NCBI RefSeq assembly: GCF_004795105.1
Contig: NZ_SSBL01000026.1
Coordinates: 26,810 to 90,809 of the forward strand
Direction of reading: 5' to 3'
Length of the DNA: 64,000 nt
Source: Streptomyces sp. A0642
GTDB lineage: Bacteria; Actinomycetota; Actinomycetes; Streptomycetales; Streptomycetaceae
Of the stretch, positions 32,455-39,669 are shown piece after piece. Positions within the stretch are counted from its first letter, which is position 1, and every line of letters starts with the position of its first letter. Under the pieces are notes generated by a model that was not told the DNA's origin, did not search any database, and saw only the letters and a program-made list of their open reading frames with translations. Made by a program: the position numbers and the translations under genes.

Positions 32455-33219
32455 ATGACCGACGACTCACGGGAGACCGGGCCCTGGATCCGGCGTTTCC
32501 ATCCGGCCCCCGAGGCCCGCACCCGCCTGGTCTGCTTCCCGCACGCGGGCGGATCGGCCACCTACTACTTCCCGGTGTCCCGCGCCCTGTCCCCGGCGAT
32601 CGACGTGCTCGCGATCCAGTACCCGGGCCGCCAGGACCGGAGGAACGAACCCTGCGTCGAGGACATCGAGAAGCTGGCCGATCTCGTCGTCGAGGAACTG
32701 CGCCCCTGGGGGGACCTCCCCCTGACCCTGTTCGGCCACAGCATGGGAGCCACTCTCGCCTTCGAGGTGGCCCGGAGGCTGGAGGCCGCGGGAACGCCAC
32801 CGGGCACGCTGTTCGCCTCCGGTCGCCGGGCGCCGTCCCGGGTGCGCGACGAGCGCGTGCACCTGGCGGACGACGACCGTCTCATCGCCGACATCACCCA
32901 GCTGAGCGGCACGGATGCCGCGGTGCTCGGCGACCCGGAGATCCTGCGCATGATCCTCCCGGCGATCCGCAGCGACTACAAGGCAGCCGAGACCTACCGC
33001 TACCGGCCGGGACCACCGCTGGGCCTGGACGTCGTGGCGCTCGTCGGCGACGACGACCAGCAGGTGACCCTCGACGAGGCGTCGTCGTGGTGCGAGCACA
33101 CCACGGCGTCGTTCGAGCTGAAGGTGTTCTCCGGCGGCCACTTCTTCCTCGACTCGCACGTGGGCGCCGTCCTCGACCTGATCCGCGCCCGCACCGGCGC
33201 GCAGACGGTCGGATCGTGA
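32455..33219 (+). CDS. Type II thioesterase
   Basis: A 254-aa alpha/beta hydrolase of the external (type II) thioesterase family. It starts with WIRRFHPAP then LVCFPHAGGSATYYFP, has the nucleophile in LFGHSMGA (Ser96), an acid at VGDDDQQVT (about Asp199) and the catalytic His229 in VFSGGHFFL. Such enzymes remove stalled or wrong acyl groups from PKS carrier domains; they do not release the finished product. ATG at 32455 follows AGAAGGAAG. It is the last gene before a 14-bp hairpin. It is not fused to a PKS, so it does not explain how the polyketide chain is released. Confidence 0.95.
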   Translation: MTDDSRETGPWIRRFHPAPEARTRLVCFPHAGGSATYYFPVSRALSPAIDVLAIQYPGRQDRRNEPCVEDIEKLADLVVEELRPWGDLPLTLFGHSMGATLAFEVARRLEAAGTPPGTLFASGRRAPSRVRDERVHLADDDRLIADITQLSGTDAAVLGDPEILRMILPAIRSDYKAAETYRYRPGPPLGLDVVALVGDDDQQVTLDEASSWCEHTTASFELKVFSGGHFFLDSHVGAVLDLIRARTGAQTVGS

Positions 33220-33604
33220 GGGCCGGGGGGGCGACGGCCCGTCCGGCCGTCGCCCCCCGGTCACGCCCGGGTGACCCCGGCAGGGGACGCCGGTGACCGG
33301 CGCCCCTCCCGGACCCGCTCCCGCCTGCCCCGGAACCCGTTCCGGAGCGGGCTTACTTCATGTACGGGCAACGTATTCCGGACAGAGTTGCACTTCCTTC
33401 ACCAGAATCTAGACGACCGTACTAGACTAACGTCTATCGCGGCATCGGGCAGTCTGCCCTCGTGAGCCGATGTGCGAGGAAGCCCCGGTCGGCGTCGGCA
33501 AACACACCGCCCGGACAGACACCCCATCCCCGCCCCGTGTACACGGTCACGCCTCCTTCCCATGGTTGGCCGTCACCGACCGGCTATCGACTACGGAGGC
33601 CAGA
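33220..33604. promoter_or_regulatory. Intergenic region with terminator and palindromic TCTAG element
   Basis: A 385-bp gene-free stretch. Its left end carries the hairpin at 33226-33258. Near 33409-33427 is TCTAG-N9-CTAGA, followed by a second small inverted repeat, TAGAC-TAAC-GTCTA (33423-33436). TTGCAC at 33388-33393 lies 16 nt before TAGACG, a weak promoter match. The element could be an operator for the TetR protein at 33903-34517, which is inferred from shape and position only. GGAGG (33595-33599) precedes the GTG of the next gene. Confidence 0.4.
33226..33258 (+). terminator. GC hairpin after the thioesterase gene
   Basis: A 14-bp perfect inverted repeat (33226-33239 and 33245-33258) with a 5-nt loop, starting 7 bp past the thioesterase stop. 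It likely ends the carboxylase-thioesterase transcript. Confidence 0.7.
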
Positions 33605-33874
33605 GTGCCGGTACGACCAGAGAACGGCGTCACCTCGCGCGTCACCGAGGACGGGTACCTCGAATTCCTCATCGCCGCGGACGGCACCAGCTATCGGTGC
33701 AGCCCCGTCGCCGCGGCCATGTGGATCGCACTGCGCCAGCACAACGGCCAGATCGGCCCGGCGGCCGAGGTTCTGGCCGAACTGTGGTGCACGGACCCGG
33801 AGAACACCCGCACCGACATGGACATCTGGGTCAGCGAACTGCGGGACGCGGGCCTGGTCCGCGACGAGCCCTGA
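33605..33874 (+). CDS. PqqD-like small protein
   Basis: An 89-aa protein beginning GTG at 33605 (VPVRPENGVT), chosen because GGAGG lies 5 nt before it; a longer in-frame start at 33470 adds 45 residues with no ribosome site. The body resembles the PqqD winged-helix fold: a basic start, a beta hairpin (DGYLEFLIAADGTSYRCSP), a helix VAAAMWIALRQ and a final helical part ending VSELRDAGLVRDEP. PqqD proteins bind leader peptides of ribosomal peptide pathways or act as small binding partners. No radical-SAM enzyme, precursor peptide or protease is near, so here it stands alone within a PKS cluster and its partner is unknown. It runs toward the convergent TetR gene 28 bp away. Confidence 0.7.
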   Translation: MPVRPENGVTSRVTEDGYLEFLIAADGTSYRCSPVAAAMWIALRQHNGQIGPAAEVLAELWCTDPENTRTDMDIWVSELRDAGLVRDEP

Positions 33875-33902
33875 GCGCGCGCGGCCGCGCCGGCCGCGCC
33901 GT

Positions 33903-34517
33903 TCAGGCGACCGGGCCGGTGCCGGCGGCGACGCCCTCGTGCAGTACCAGGATCGCCTTCATCGCCTCGGCGAGATCACGCCCGGACGGTGCGGTCTCCG
34001 GCGAGAACAGCCACAGCGACATCACACCGTTGAGCAGGGCGGCGTAGAACCGCCCGAGGGTCACGGCCATCTGCTCGTCGACCTCGCTCTCGTCCACGCC
34101 ATGGAAGAGCGCCACCAGCGCCGACCAGCCGAACGGCTGCGCCTTGGAGAGCCCCTCGCGCATCTGCGGCAGCTTCTCCGCGTGCACGGCGACCTCCACG
34201 CTCAGCGCCCAGAGGGGTTTGCGCTCCGGGAAGATCTCGACGATGCGGTTCCAGACCAGCTCGAAGCGCTCGATGGCCGACGAGGCGGATTCGAGATCCG
34301 CCCCGATCGCGGTGCCCGGCCCGAACTCGTCCGCCCACTCCTGCATCGCCTGGACGTAGGCCTCGACCAGCAGGGCGTCCTTGGACCCGTAGTGGTATCC
34401 GATGGACGCCAGAGCGGTTCCGGACGCCGCCACGATGTCCCGCGCGCTGGTGCGGGCGAATCCCTTCTCCAGCAGACAGCGCTTCGCACCTTCCAGAAGA
34501 TCTTCACGGTGACCCAC
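33903..34517 (-). CDS. TetR-family transcriptional regulator
   Basis: A 204-aa repressor-type protein. The N-terminal HTH is clear: REDLLEGAKRCLLEKGFART, then SARDIVAASGTALASIGYHY with GSKDALL. The C-terminal part (about 60-204) is a helical ligand domain. The GTG at 34517 is chosen: GAGGG stands before it and the size is typical; an ATG at 34550 would add 11 residues. It diverges from the large LuxR/LAL regulator, with 248 bp between them, so it may control that gene, itself, or both. The ligand may be the polyketide or an intermediate. No exporter gene lies next to it, unlike many TetR-efflux pairs. Confidence 0.9.
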   Translation of the reverse strand: MGHREDLLEGAKRCLLEKGFARTSARDIVAASGTALASIGYHYGSKDALLVEAYVQAMQEWADEFGPGTAIGADLESASSAIERFELVWNRIVEIFPERKPLWALSVEVAVHAEKLPQMREGLSKAQPFGWSALVALFHGVDESEVDEQMAVTLGRFYAALLNGVMSLWLFSPETAPSGRDLAEAMKAILVLHEGVAAGTGPVA

Positions 34518-34765
34518 AGCACCACCCTCGCCTCGAAGCCGTCGGAGCATCCTAGTCCGACCCAACTGCCCTGCGGGTGACATGCGTTGACTACCGACCA
34601 CCGGACTTCCGGCCACCTCGCCGCGCGTGCAGCTTGTGGCCACTAGAGGATGCGGCGAGCGTGCGGCACACTCATAGGCGTGTAGCGTACGCACACGCGT
34701 TCCATATACGCCACACACGTTCCATCAGGGCATTTTCCCAATGCCGGGACAGGTAGAAGCGCACC
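34518..34765. promoter_or_regulatory. Divergent TetR/LAL promoter with 20-bp-spaced direct repeat
   Basis: A 248-bp space between two divergent regulator genes. It holds a direct repeat ACACGCGTTCCAT (34693-34705) and ACACACGTTCCAT (34713-34725), 20 bp apart, i.e. two helical turns, ending 41 bp before the LAL start codon. The placement over the likely promoter or leader suggests an operator for the TetR protein or for autoregulation. TTGACT occurs at 34587-34592 without a matching -10. Confidence 0.5.
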
Positions 34766-37489
34766 ATGGGTTCGGGGGACACTGTGGAATTTGCCGAAAG
34801 AGAACCAGAAGTCCGCGCGTTGCGCACCGCGCTCGGTGAGGGCCGGAGCGGCGCCGCCCGGATCGTCCTCATCGAGGGAGCCGCGGGATGCGGCAAGAGT
34901 GAACTCATCGACTGCCTCGCCGAATGGGCCGAGGAGGACGACCTGGTTCTGAGGGCGTTCGGTTCGCCGACGGAGCGGGTTCTGCCCCTCGGCCTGATGC
35001 GGCAGCTGACCGGGGACGCCCCGCCCGGCGCGCTCCCCGAGGTCACCGCGGCACCGGACGGGGAACCGCAGGTCAGCGCGATGCGTGAGTTCCAGGCGGC
35101 GCTGGAGCGGCTGAGCGCCACCACTCCGGTCATCATCTCCGTCGACGACGTGCACCACGCGGACAGGGCCTCCCTGCGCTATCTCCAGCACATCGTCCGG
35201 CACAGCCGCTCCGCCAGGATGCTGCTGGCCCTCACCACGCCGCTGCACCAGGACAGCCAGGACGCCTCCTTCGGTACGGAACTGCTCCGCAGCCGCAACG
35301 TGCGGCGGATCCGGCTGCGGCGGCTCACCCCCGAGGGGTGCCGTCGTGTCGCGTCGTCCTCCCCCGGCCCCACGCCCCGCGAGGCGCTGTCGGGCGAGCT
35401 GCACGCGATCAGCGGGGGCAACCCGTTACTGCTCCGTGCCCTCCTGGAGGAGTACCGGTCCTCCCCGACCACCACCGACGCCTTCCGCCCCGAGCAGGGC
35501 GGCCTGTTCGGACAGGCGGTCCTGACCTGCCTGCGGCACAGCGGACCGCGCATGCTGGACGTCGGAGCGGCGCTCGCCGTGCTGGGCGACGCCTACACAC
35601 CGGAGCGGGCCGGCCGGCTCCTGGGCGTCCCGGCCTTCACGGCCGCGCAGTCCGTCGCCTCCCTGTCCGCCTCCGGCATCCTCAGCGGGCACCGCTTCCC
35701 GCACCCGCACACCGAAACGGCCATCCTCGACCAGGTCCCGGCCGACGTGCTGGCCGGCCTGCACCTGCGTACCGCCGAACTCCTCCATGGCGACGGCGAA
35801 TCCGTGACCCGGGTCTCGGGGCATCTGCTCACGGCCGCCCAGCTGGGCGGATCCCTCACCTCCCTCCCCTGGGCCGTGGACGTGCTGCGGGAGGCCACCG
35901 AGGACCTGCTGACGCACAGCGACCCCGCCCGGGCCACCCAAGCACTCGAACTCGCCCACGAGCTGAGCCGCGACGAGCAGCAGCGGGCCGACATCAAGAC
36001 CCGGCTCGCCGCCGTCACCTGGCGGGTCAACCCGGGACGGGCGGAGAAACACCTGTCCGCCCCGCTGGCGGTCCTCCGCGCCGGACGCCTGGCCGCCGAA
36101 CGACTGGCCCCCCTGGCCGAACTCCTCACCTGCCAGGGCCGCGTGGCCGAGGCGGGCGAGGTGATGTCCCGCATTCTCCTGGAGACGGTGGCGAGCAGCA
36201 CCGGGGGCCAGGACCGCAGTGGCTTCGGCCCCCGCACGGACGAGCCCGCGGGGACGCCCGGCCCGCGCACCGGCCCGGCACGCGGGGCCGGCGAGCCGAT
36301 TCCCGCGTCCGGTGACGACGCCGGCACGGAGACCACGGCCGCCGAACGCTTCCTGCGTACGACCAGCCTCACCGACGACACGCTGGAACCGGTCATGCGC
36401 GCCCTGCGGTCCCTCGCCTACTTCGGCCATCCCGAACGGGCCGCCGCCTGCTGCCGCGAGCTGATCGCCGAGGCCGAGCGGCAGAAGGCTCCCGCCTGGC
36501 AGGCCCTGTTCTCCTCGGCGCTCGCGGCGGTGCTGCTGCGCCTGAGCGATCTGCACGCCGCCGAGGAGTACGCGTGCCGGGCGCTCGACTGTCTGCCGGA
36601 GCAGAGCAGCAGCGCGTTCGTGGGAAGCCCGACCGCCACTCTGATCCGGGCGCGCACCCTCATGGGGGACCACGCGGCGGTCGCCCGCCAGCTCCACCAG
36701 CCGGTCTCGGACACGCTGTTCAAGAGCACCCACGGCCTGTCCTACCTGCGCGCCCGCGGCCTCTACCTGATGGCGACGCACCAACTGCACGCCGCGCTGG
36801 GTGACTTCCTGGAAGCGGGACGGCTCGCCAGGAGCTGGGGCGTGGACCGTCCGGCGGTGCTGCCCTGGCGTACGGACGCGGCCGACGTACTGTTCCGGCT
36901 CGGTGAGACGCAGCAGGGCAAGGCGCTCGTCGAGCAGCAGTTCGCCGACCCGGACGCGCGCAGGCCGTGGGTGCGCGGAATCAGCCTGCGTCTACGCGCG
37001 GTGACCTCGGATCCACGGCAGCGGCCGGCCCTCCTCAACCAGTCGGTCGACGAGCTCAGCCGGTCCGGCGACCGAGTGGAGCTCGCCCGCTCCCTCGCCG
37101 AACTGGGCCGCGCCCTGCGGGCGGTCGCCGAGCCCTCCCGTGCGGACGCGGTGATCCGCAGAGCCTGGAACCTGGCCCGGGAGTGCGGTGCCGAGTCGCT
37201 GTGCGAGGAGTTCAGCCCGGAACTCGGCCCGGAGGACCGGATGCGGGAGCGCGGGGCCCCGGAGGAGTTCCGCTCCGACCTCGACACGAAGCTGAGCGAC
37301 TCCGAGCGCCGGGTGGCCACTCTCGCGGCGAGCGGTTACACCAACCGCGAGATCTCCCTGAAGCTGCACATCACCGTCAGCACCGTCGAGCAGCACCTGA
37401 CGCGCGTCTACCGCAAGCTCAACATCACGCGCCGCCAGGACCTCCCGGTCGACCTCCACCTCGCGGTCTGCACGGCCAAGGCGGGCTGA
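34766..37489 (+). CDS. LuxR-family (LAL-type) ATP-binding transcriptional activator
   Basis: A 907-aa large regulator of the LAL class, typical of pathway-specific activators of macrolide and polyene clusters. The N-terminus carries a Walker A, GAAGCGKS (38-45), and a Walker B-like IISVDDVHHAD (about 124-133). The long middle is helical and TPR-like. The last 65 residues are a LuxR HTH, including LSDSERRVATLAASGYTNRE and STVEQHLTRVYRKLNI. Leu221 is encoded by TTA (35426-35428), the only TTA codon noticed in the cluster, so translation should depend on the bldA tRNA and be delayed to development. Start ATG at 34766. Residues about 475-520 are a Gly/Pro/Thr-rich linker. The target sites may be the CCCYTARGG motifs elsewhere in the cluster. 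Confidence 0.93.
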   Translation: MGSGDTVEFAEREPEVRALRTALGEGRSGAARIVLIEGAAGCGKSELIDCLAEWAEEDDLVLRAFGSPTERVLPLGLMRQLTGDAPPGALPEVTAAPDGEPQVSAMREFQAALERLSATTPVIISVDDVHHADRASLRYLQHIVRHSRSARMLLALTTPLHQDSQDASFGTELLRSRNVRRIRLRRLTPEGCRRVASSSPGPTPREALSGELHAISGGNPLLLRALLEEYRSSPTTTDAFRPEQGGLFGQAVLTCLRHSGPRMLDVGAALAVLGDAYTPERAGRLLGVPAFTAAQSVASLSASGILSGHRFPHPHTETAILDQVPADVLAGLHLRTAELLHGDGESVTRVSGHLLTAAQLGGSLTSLPWAVDVLREATEDLLTHSDPARATQALELAHELSRDEQQRADIKTRLAAVTWRVNPGRAEKHLSAPLAVLRAGRLAAERLAPLAELLTCQGRVAEAGEVMSRILLETVASSTGGQDRSGFGPRTDEPAGTPGPRTGPARGAGEPIPASGDDAGTETTAAERFLRTTSLTDDTLEPVMRALRSLAYFGHPERAAACCRELIAEAERQKAPAWQALFSSALAAVLLRLSDLHAAEEYACRALDCLPEQSSSAFVGSPTATLIRARTLMGDHAAVARQLHQPVSDTLFKSTHGLSYLRARGLYLMATHQLHAALGDFLEAGRLARSWGVDRPAVLPWRTDAADVLFRLGETQQGKALVEQQFADPDARRPWVRGISLRLRAVTSDPRQRPALLNQSVDELSRSGDRVELARSLAELGRALRAVAEPSRADAVIRRAWNLARECGAESLCEEFSPELGPEDRMRERGAPEEFRSDLDTKLSDSERRVATLAASGYTNREISLKLHITVSTVEQHLTRVYRKLNITRRQDLPVDLHLAVCTAKAG

Positions 37490-37671
37490 CGCGCCGCCGC
37501 GTCCGACCGGCCTGAGCGCTGTCCCGCCATTCCTGGTGGATCAGCGCGCGGCGTCGGATGCGGTGCAATCGCAAGGCAGAGAGGCGCCCGCGTACGGCGT
37601 GTATTCGGGTGTTTCGACCACGCGGCGAGGTGCCGTAGCTGTCGTCGCGCACCCGCCGGAATTGCGCGACA

Positions 37672-37682
37672 GCCCTTAGGGC
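37672..37682. promoter_or_regulatory. Palindrome of the CCCYTARGG type
   Basis: GCCCTTAGGGC is a perfect 11-bp palindrome, 26 bp before the GTG of the metallophosphoesterase gene. It matches the shape of the motifs at 21771, 30145, 30260, 30345 and 30367. The rest of the 219-bp gap after the LAL gene shows nothing else that was recognised. Confidence 0.45.
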
Positions 37683-37708
37683 GTGTTTCGAAGAAAGGAC
37701 TTGCCTCC

Positions 37709-38557
37709 GTGACCCACGGAAAGCTGTTCGCGCTCAGCGACCAGCACGTCGCCCATGCGGAGAACCGGCGTGTCACGGAGGCGATCCGGCCGGAGTCGGA
37801 CGAGGACTGGCTCCTCGTCGCCGGTGACGTCGGCGAGAAGTTCGAGGACATCGCCTGGTCGCTGAAACTCCTCTCGGAGCGCTTCCGCCAGGTCACCTGG
37901 GCTCCCGGCAATCACGAGCTGTGGACCCATCCCGCCGACCCGGTCGCGCTGCGGGGCAGGGCCCGCTACGACGCCCTGGTCGAACTCTGCCGGGAACTCG
38001 GTGTGTTGTCGCCGGAGGATCCGTACGCGGTCTGGCACGGCGGCGAGGAACCGGTCACCGTCGCCCCCCTGTTCGTCCTGTACGACTACTCCTTCCACGC
38101 CCCCGGGACGCACACGAAGGAGGAGTCGCTGCGCGCGGCCCACGCCGCGGGGGTGGTGTGCACCGACGAGTACCTTCTCCACCCGGACCCGTACCCGTCC
38201 CGTGACGCCTGGTGCCGCGCCCGGGTGGCCCTCACCGAGGAACGGCTCGCGGCCGTCGACCCCCGGTACCGGACGGTCCTGGTCAACCACTATCCGCTGG
38301 TGCGGGATCCCACGCGGGTGCTGACCCACCCCGAGTTCGCCCAGTGGTGCGGGACCGAGCTGACCGCCGACTGGCACCGGCGGTTCCGGGCGGCCGCCGT
38401 GGTCTACGGCCACCTGCACATTCCACGGGTCACCTGGCACGACGGCGTCCGCTTCGAGGAGGTGTCGATCGGGTACCCGAGGGAGTGGCGCACCCGGCCG
38501 CCCCGCTCGCCGCTGCGTCGGATCCTGCCGGGCCCCGCGCCGGAGCACGCGCCGTGA
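37709..38557 (+). CDS. Calcineurin-like metallophosphoesterase
   Basis: A 282-aa enzyme with the full two-metal phosphoesterase motif set: LSDQHVAH (Asp11, His13), VAGDVGE (Asp40), PGNHELW (Asn68, His69), VNHYPL and YGHLHIPR. The GTG at 37709 follows AAAGGAC. The stop overlaps the start of a phosphopantetheinyl transferase gene (GTGA), so the two are translationally coupled. This suggests a task linked to carrier-protein priming, for example hydrolysis of 3',5'-adenosine bisphosphate, of phosphopantetheine, or of a CoA fragment; that is inference, since the fold does not reveal the substrate. A general phosphodiesterase role is also possible. Confidence 0.9.
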   Translation: MTHGKLFALSDQHVAHAENRRVTEAIRPESDEDWLLVAGDVGEKFEDIAWSLKLLSERFRQVTWAPGNHELWTHPADPVALRGRARYDALVELCRELGVLSPEDPYAVWHGGEEPVTVAPLFVLYDYSFHAPGTHTKEESLRAAHAAGVVCTDEYLLHPDPYPSRDAWCRARVALTEERLAAVDPRYRTVLVNHYPLVRDPTRVLTHPEFAQWCGTELTADWHRRFRAAAVVYGHLHIPRVTWHDGVRFEEVSIGYPREWRTRPPRSPLRRILPGPAPEHAP

Positions 38558-39219
38558 TCGAAGCCGTACTGCCCCCGGACGTGGCCACCATGAGCGTGTT
38601 CGGCGATCTGTCACCTGCGGCGGGCCACGGGCTCTTCCCTGCGGAGGCTGCGGCGATCGCCCGGTCGGTGCCGCACCGGCGCGCCGAGTTCACGACGGTC
38701 CGGCTGTGCGCGCGCGAAGCCATGGAGAAGCTCGGGATGCCCCCCGTTCCGCTGGTGCCGGGGGAGCGGGGCGCCATCGACTGGCCGGCCGGCGTGACCG
38801 GCAGCATGACGCACTGCCCCGGCTTCCGCGCGGCGGCGGTCGCCCGTGCCGAGGTCGCCGCGTCCCTGGGGATCGACGCGGAGCCGAATCTTCCCCTGCC
38901 CGACGGGATCCTGGACGTCGTCTCCCTGCCGCGTGAGAGGGCCGGCCTCGCCGCCCTCTTCCGGCAGCGCCCGGACGTGCACTGGGACCGGGTGCTGTTC
39001 AGCGCCAAGGAGTCGGTGTTCAAGACCTGGTATCCGCTCACCCGGCGCGAACTCGACTTCACCGAGGCGGAGCTGGATTTCGACGCCGGCGCGGGCACGT
39101 TCTCGGCGCGTCTCCTCGTGCCCGGCCCCGACGTGGCCGGGCGCCGGCACCGCATGTTCACGGGGCGCTGGGCCGTGGAGCGGGGCTTCGTCCTGACCGC
39201 GATCGCCCTGCCGGCCTGA
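38554..39219 (+). CDS. 4'-phosphopantetheinyl transferase (Sfp/EntD type)
   Basis: A 221-aa PPTase that would move phosphopantetheine from CoA to the serine of the PKS ACPs. The two signature motifs are LGIDAEPN (Asp108) and FSAKESVFKTWYP (Lys152, Glu153), as in the EntD-like subgroup; the RRxEF segment (PHRRAEFTTVRLCAREAM) near the N-terminus is also usual. The GTG at 38554 overlaps the phosphoesterase stop (GTGA). A later ATG (MSVFGDL) is possible but lacks a ribosome site. Having a PPTase inside the cluster would let it activate its five visible ACP domains without relying on housekeeping enzymes. Confidence 0.95.
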   Translation: MIEAVLPPDVATMSVFGDLSPAAGHGLFPAEAAAIARSVPHRRAEFTTVRLCAREAMEKLGMPPVPLVPGERGAIDWPAGVTGSMTHCPGFRAAAVARAEVAASLGIDAEPNLPLPDGILDVVSLPRERAGLAALFRQRPDVHWDRVLFSAKESVFKTWYPLTRRELDFTEAELDFDAGAGTFSARLLVPGPDVAGRRHRMFTGRWAVERGFVLTAIALPA

Positions 39220-39669
39220 AATCGGGCAGCCCCCTGCAGCCGCTTTGCCCGGGGTGAGCGCGGCACACCCTTTTCCGCTGCCCGTTACCCCCGTGCGGCG
39301 TACCCGAGCGGCCCCGCCACCCGACTCGGTAAAGGAAAAGTAAATGAAACGCATTAATTGAGTAAATACCGTTTGCCAGGGAACCCTCTCGGTTAAGCTC
39401 ATGACCGACCGAGTTTAATCGGATTACTTTACCGATAATCCCGGCCCAGGAAGGGGGATTTCCTGCATCGCGCACGACGAGACAGCCACCCGTGCACCCC
39501 TGCGTTAGTTCCCGAAAAGCGTTCCGAAGCTGTCCGCACCCCTCCAGGCACCCTATGGCCGCACTCGAGGATCACTCGTGAGGGAATTCATTCCTTATTT
39601 CTCTTCACGAAATGCATATACCTTAGAGTCGACGCCGAGACAACGTGCGGACTCAAGGGGGAGCAGCGA
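39220..39669 (+). promoter_or_regulatory. AT-rich regulatory region upstream of an HTH gene
   Basis: A 450-bp gene-free stretch with an unusual AT-rich patch (about 39330-39440) in an otherwise GC-rich window. It contains GGATTA-N9-TAATCC (39421-39441), overlapping ATCGG...CCGAT. A weak promoter match, TTGCCA (39373-39378) with TAAGCT (39394-39399), has a short 15-nt spacer. These point to a regulated promoter for the gene at 39670. A short in-frame stretch from 39578 looks non-coding. Confidence 0.45.

Noticed and set aside
32455..33219. Chain-releasing thioesterase for the polyketide
   Set aside because: It is a free type II enzyme with the editing-thioesterase sequence start; it is not fused to a terminal module.
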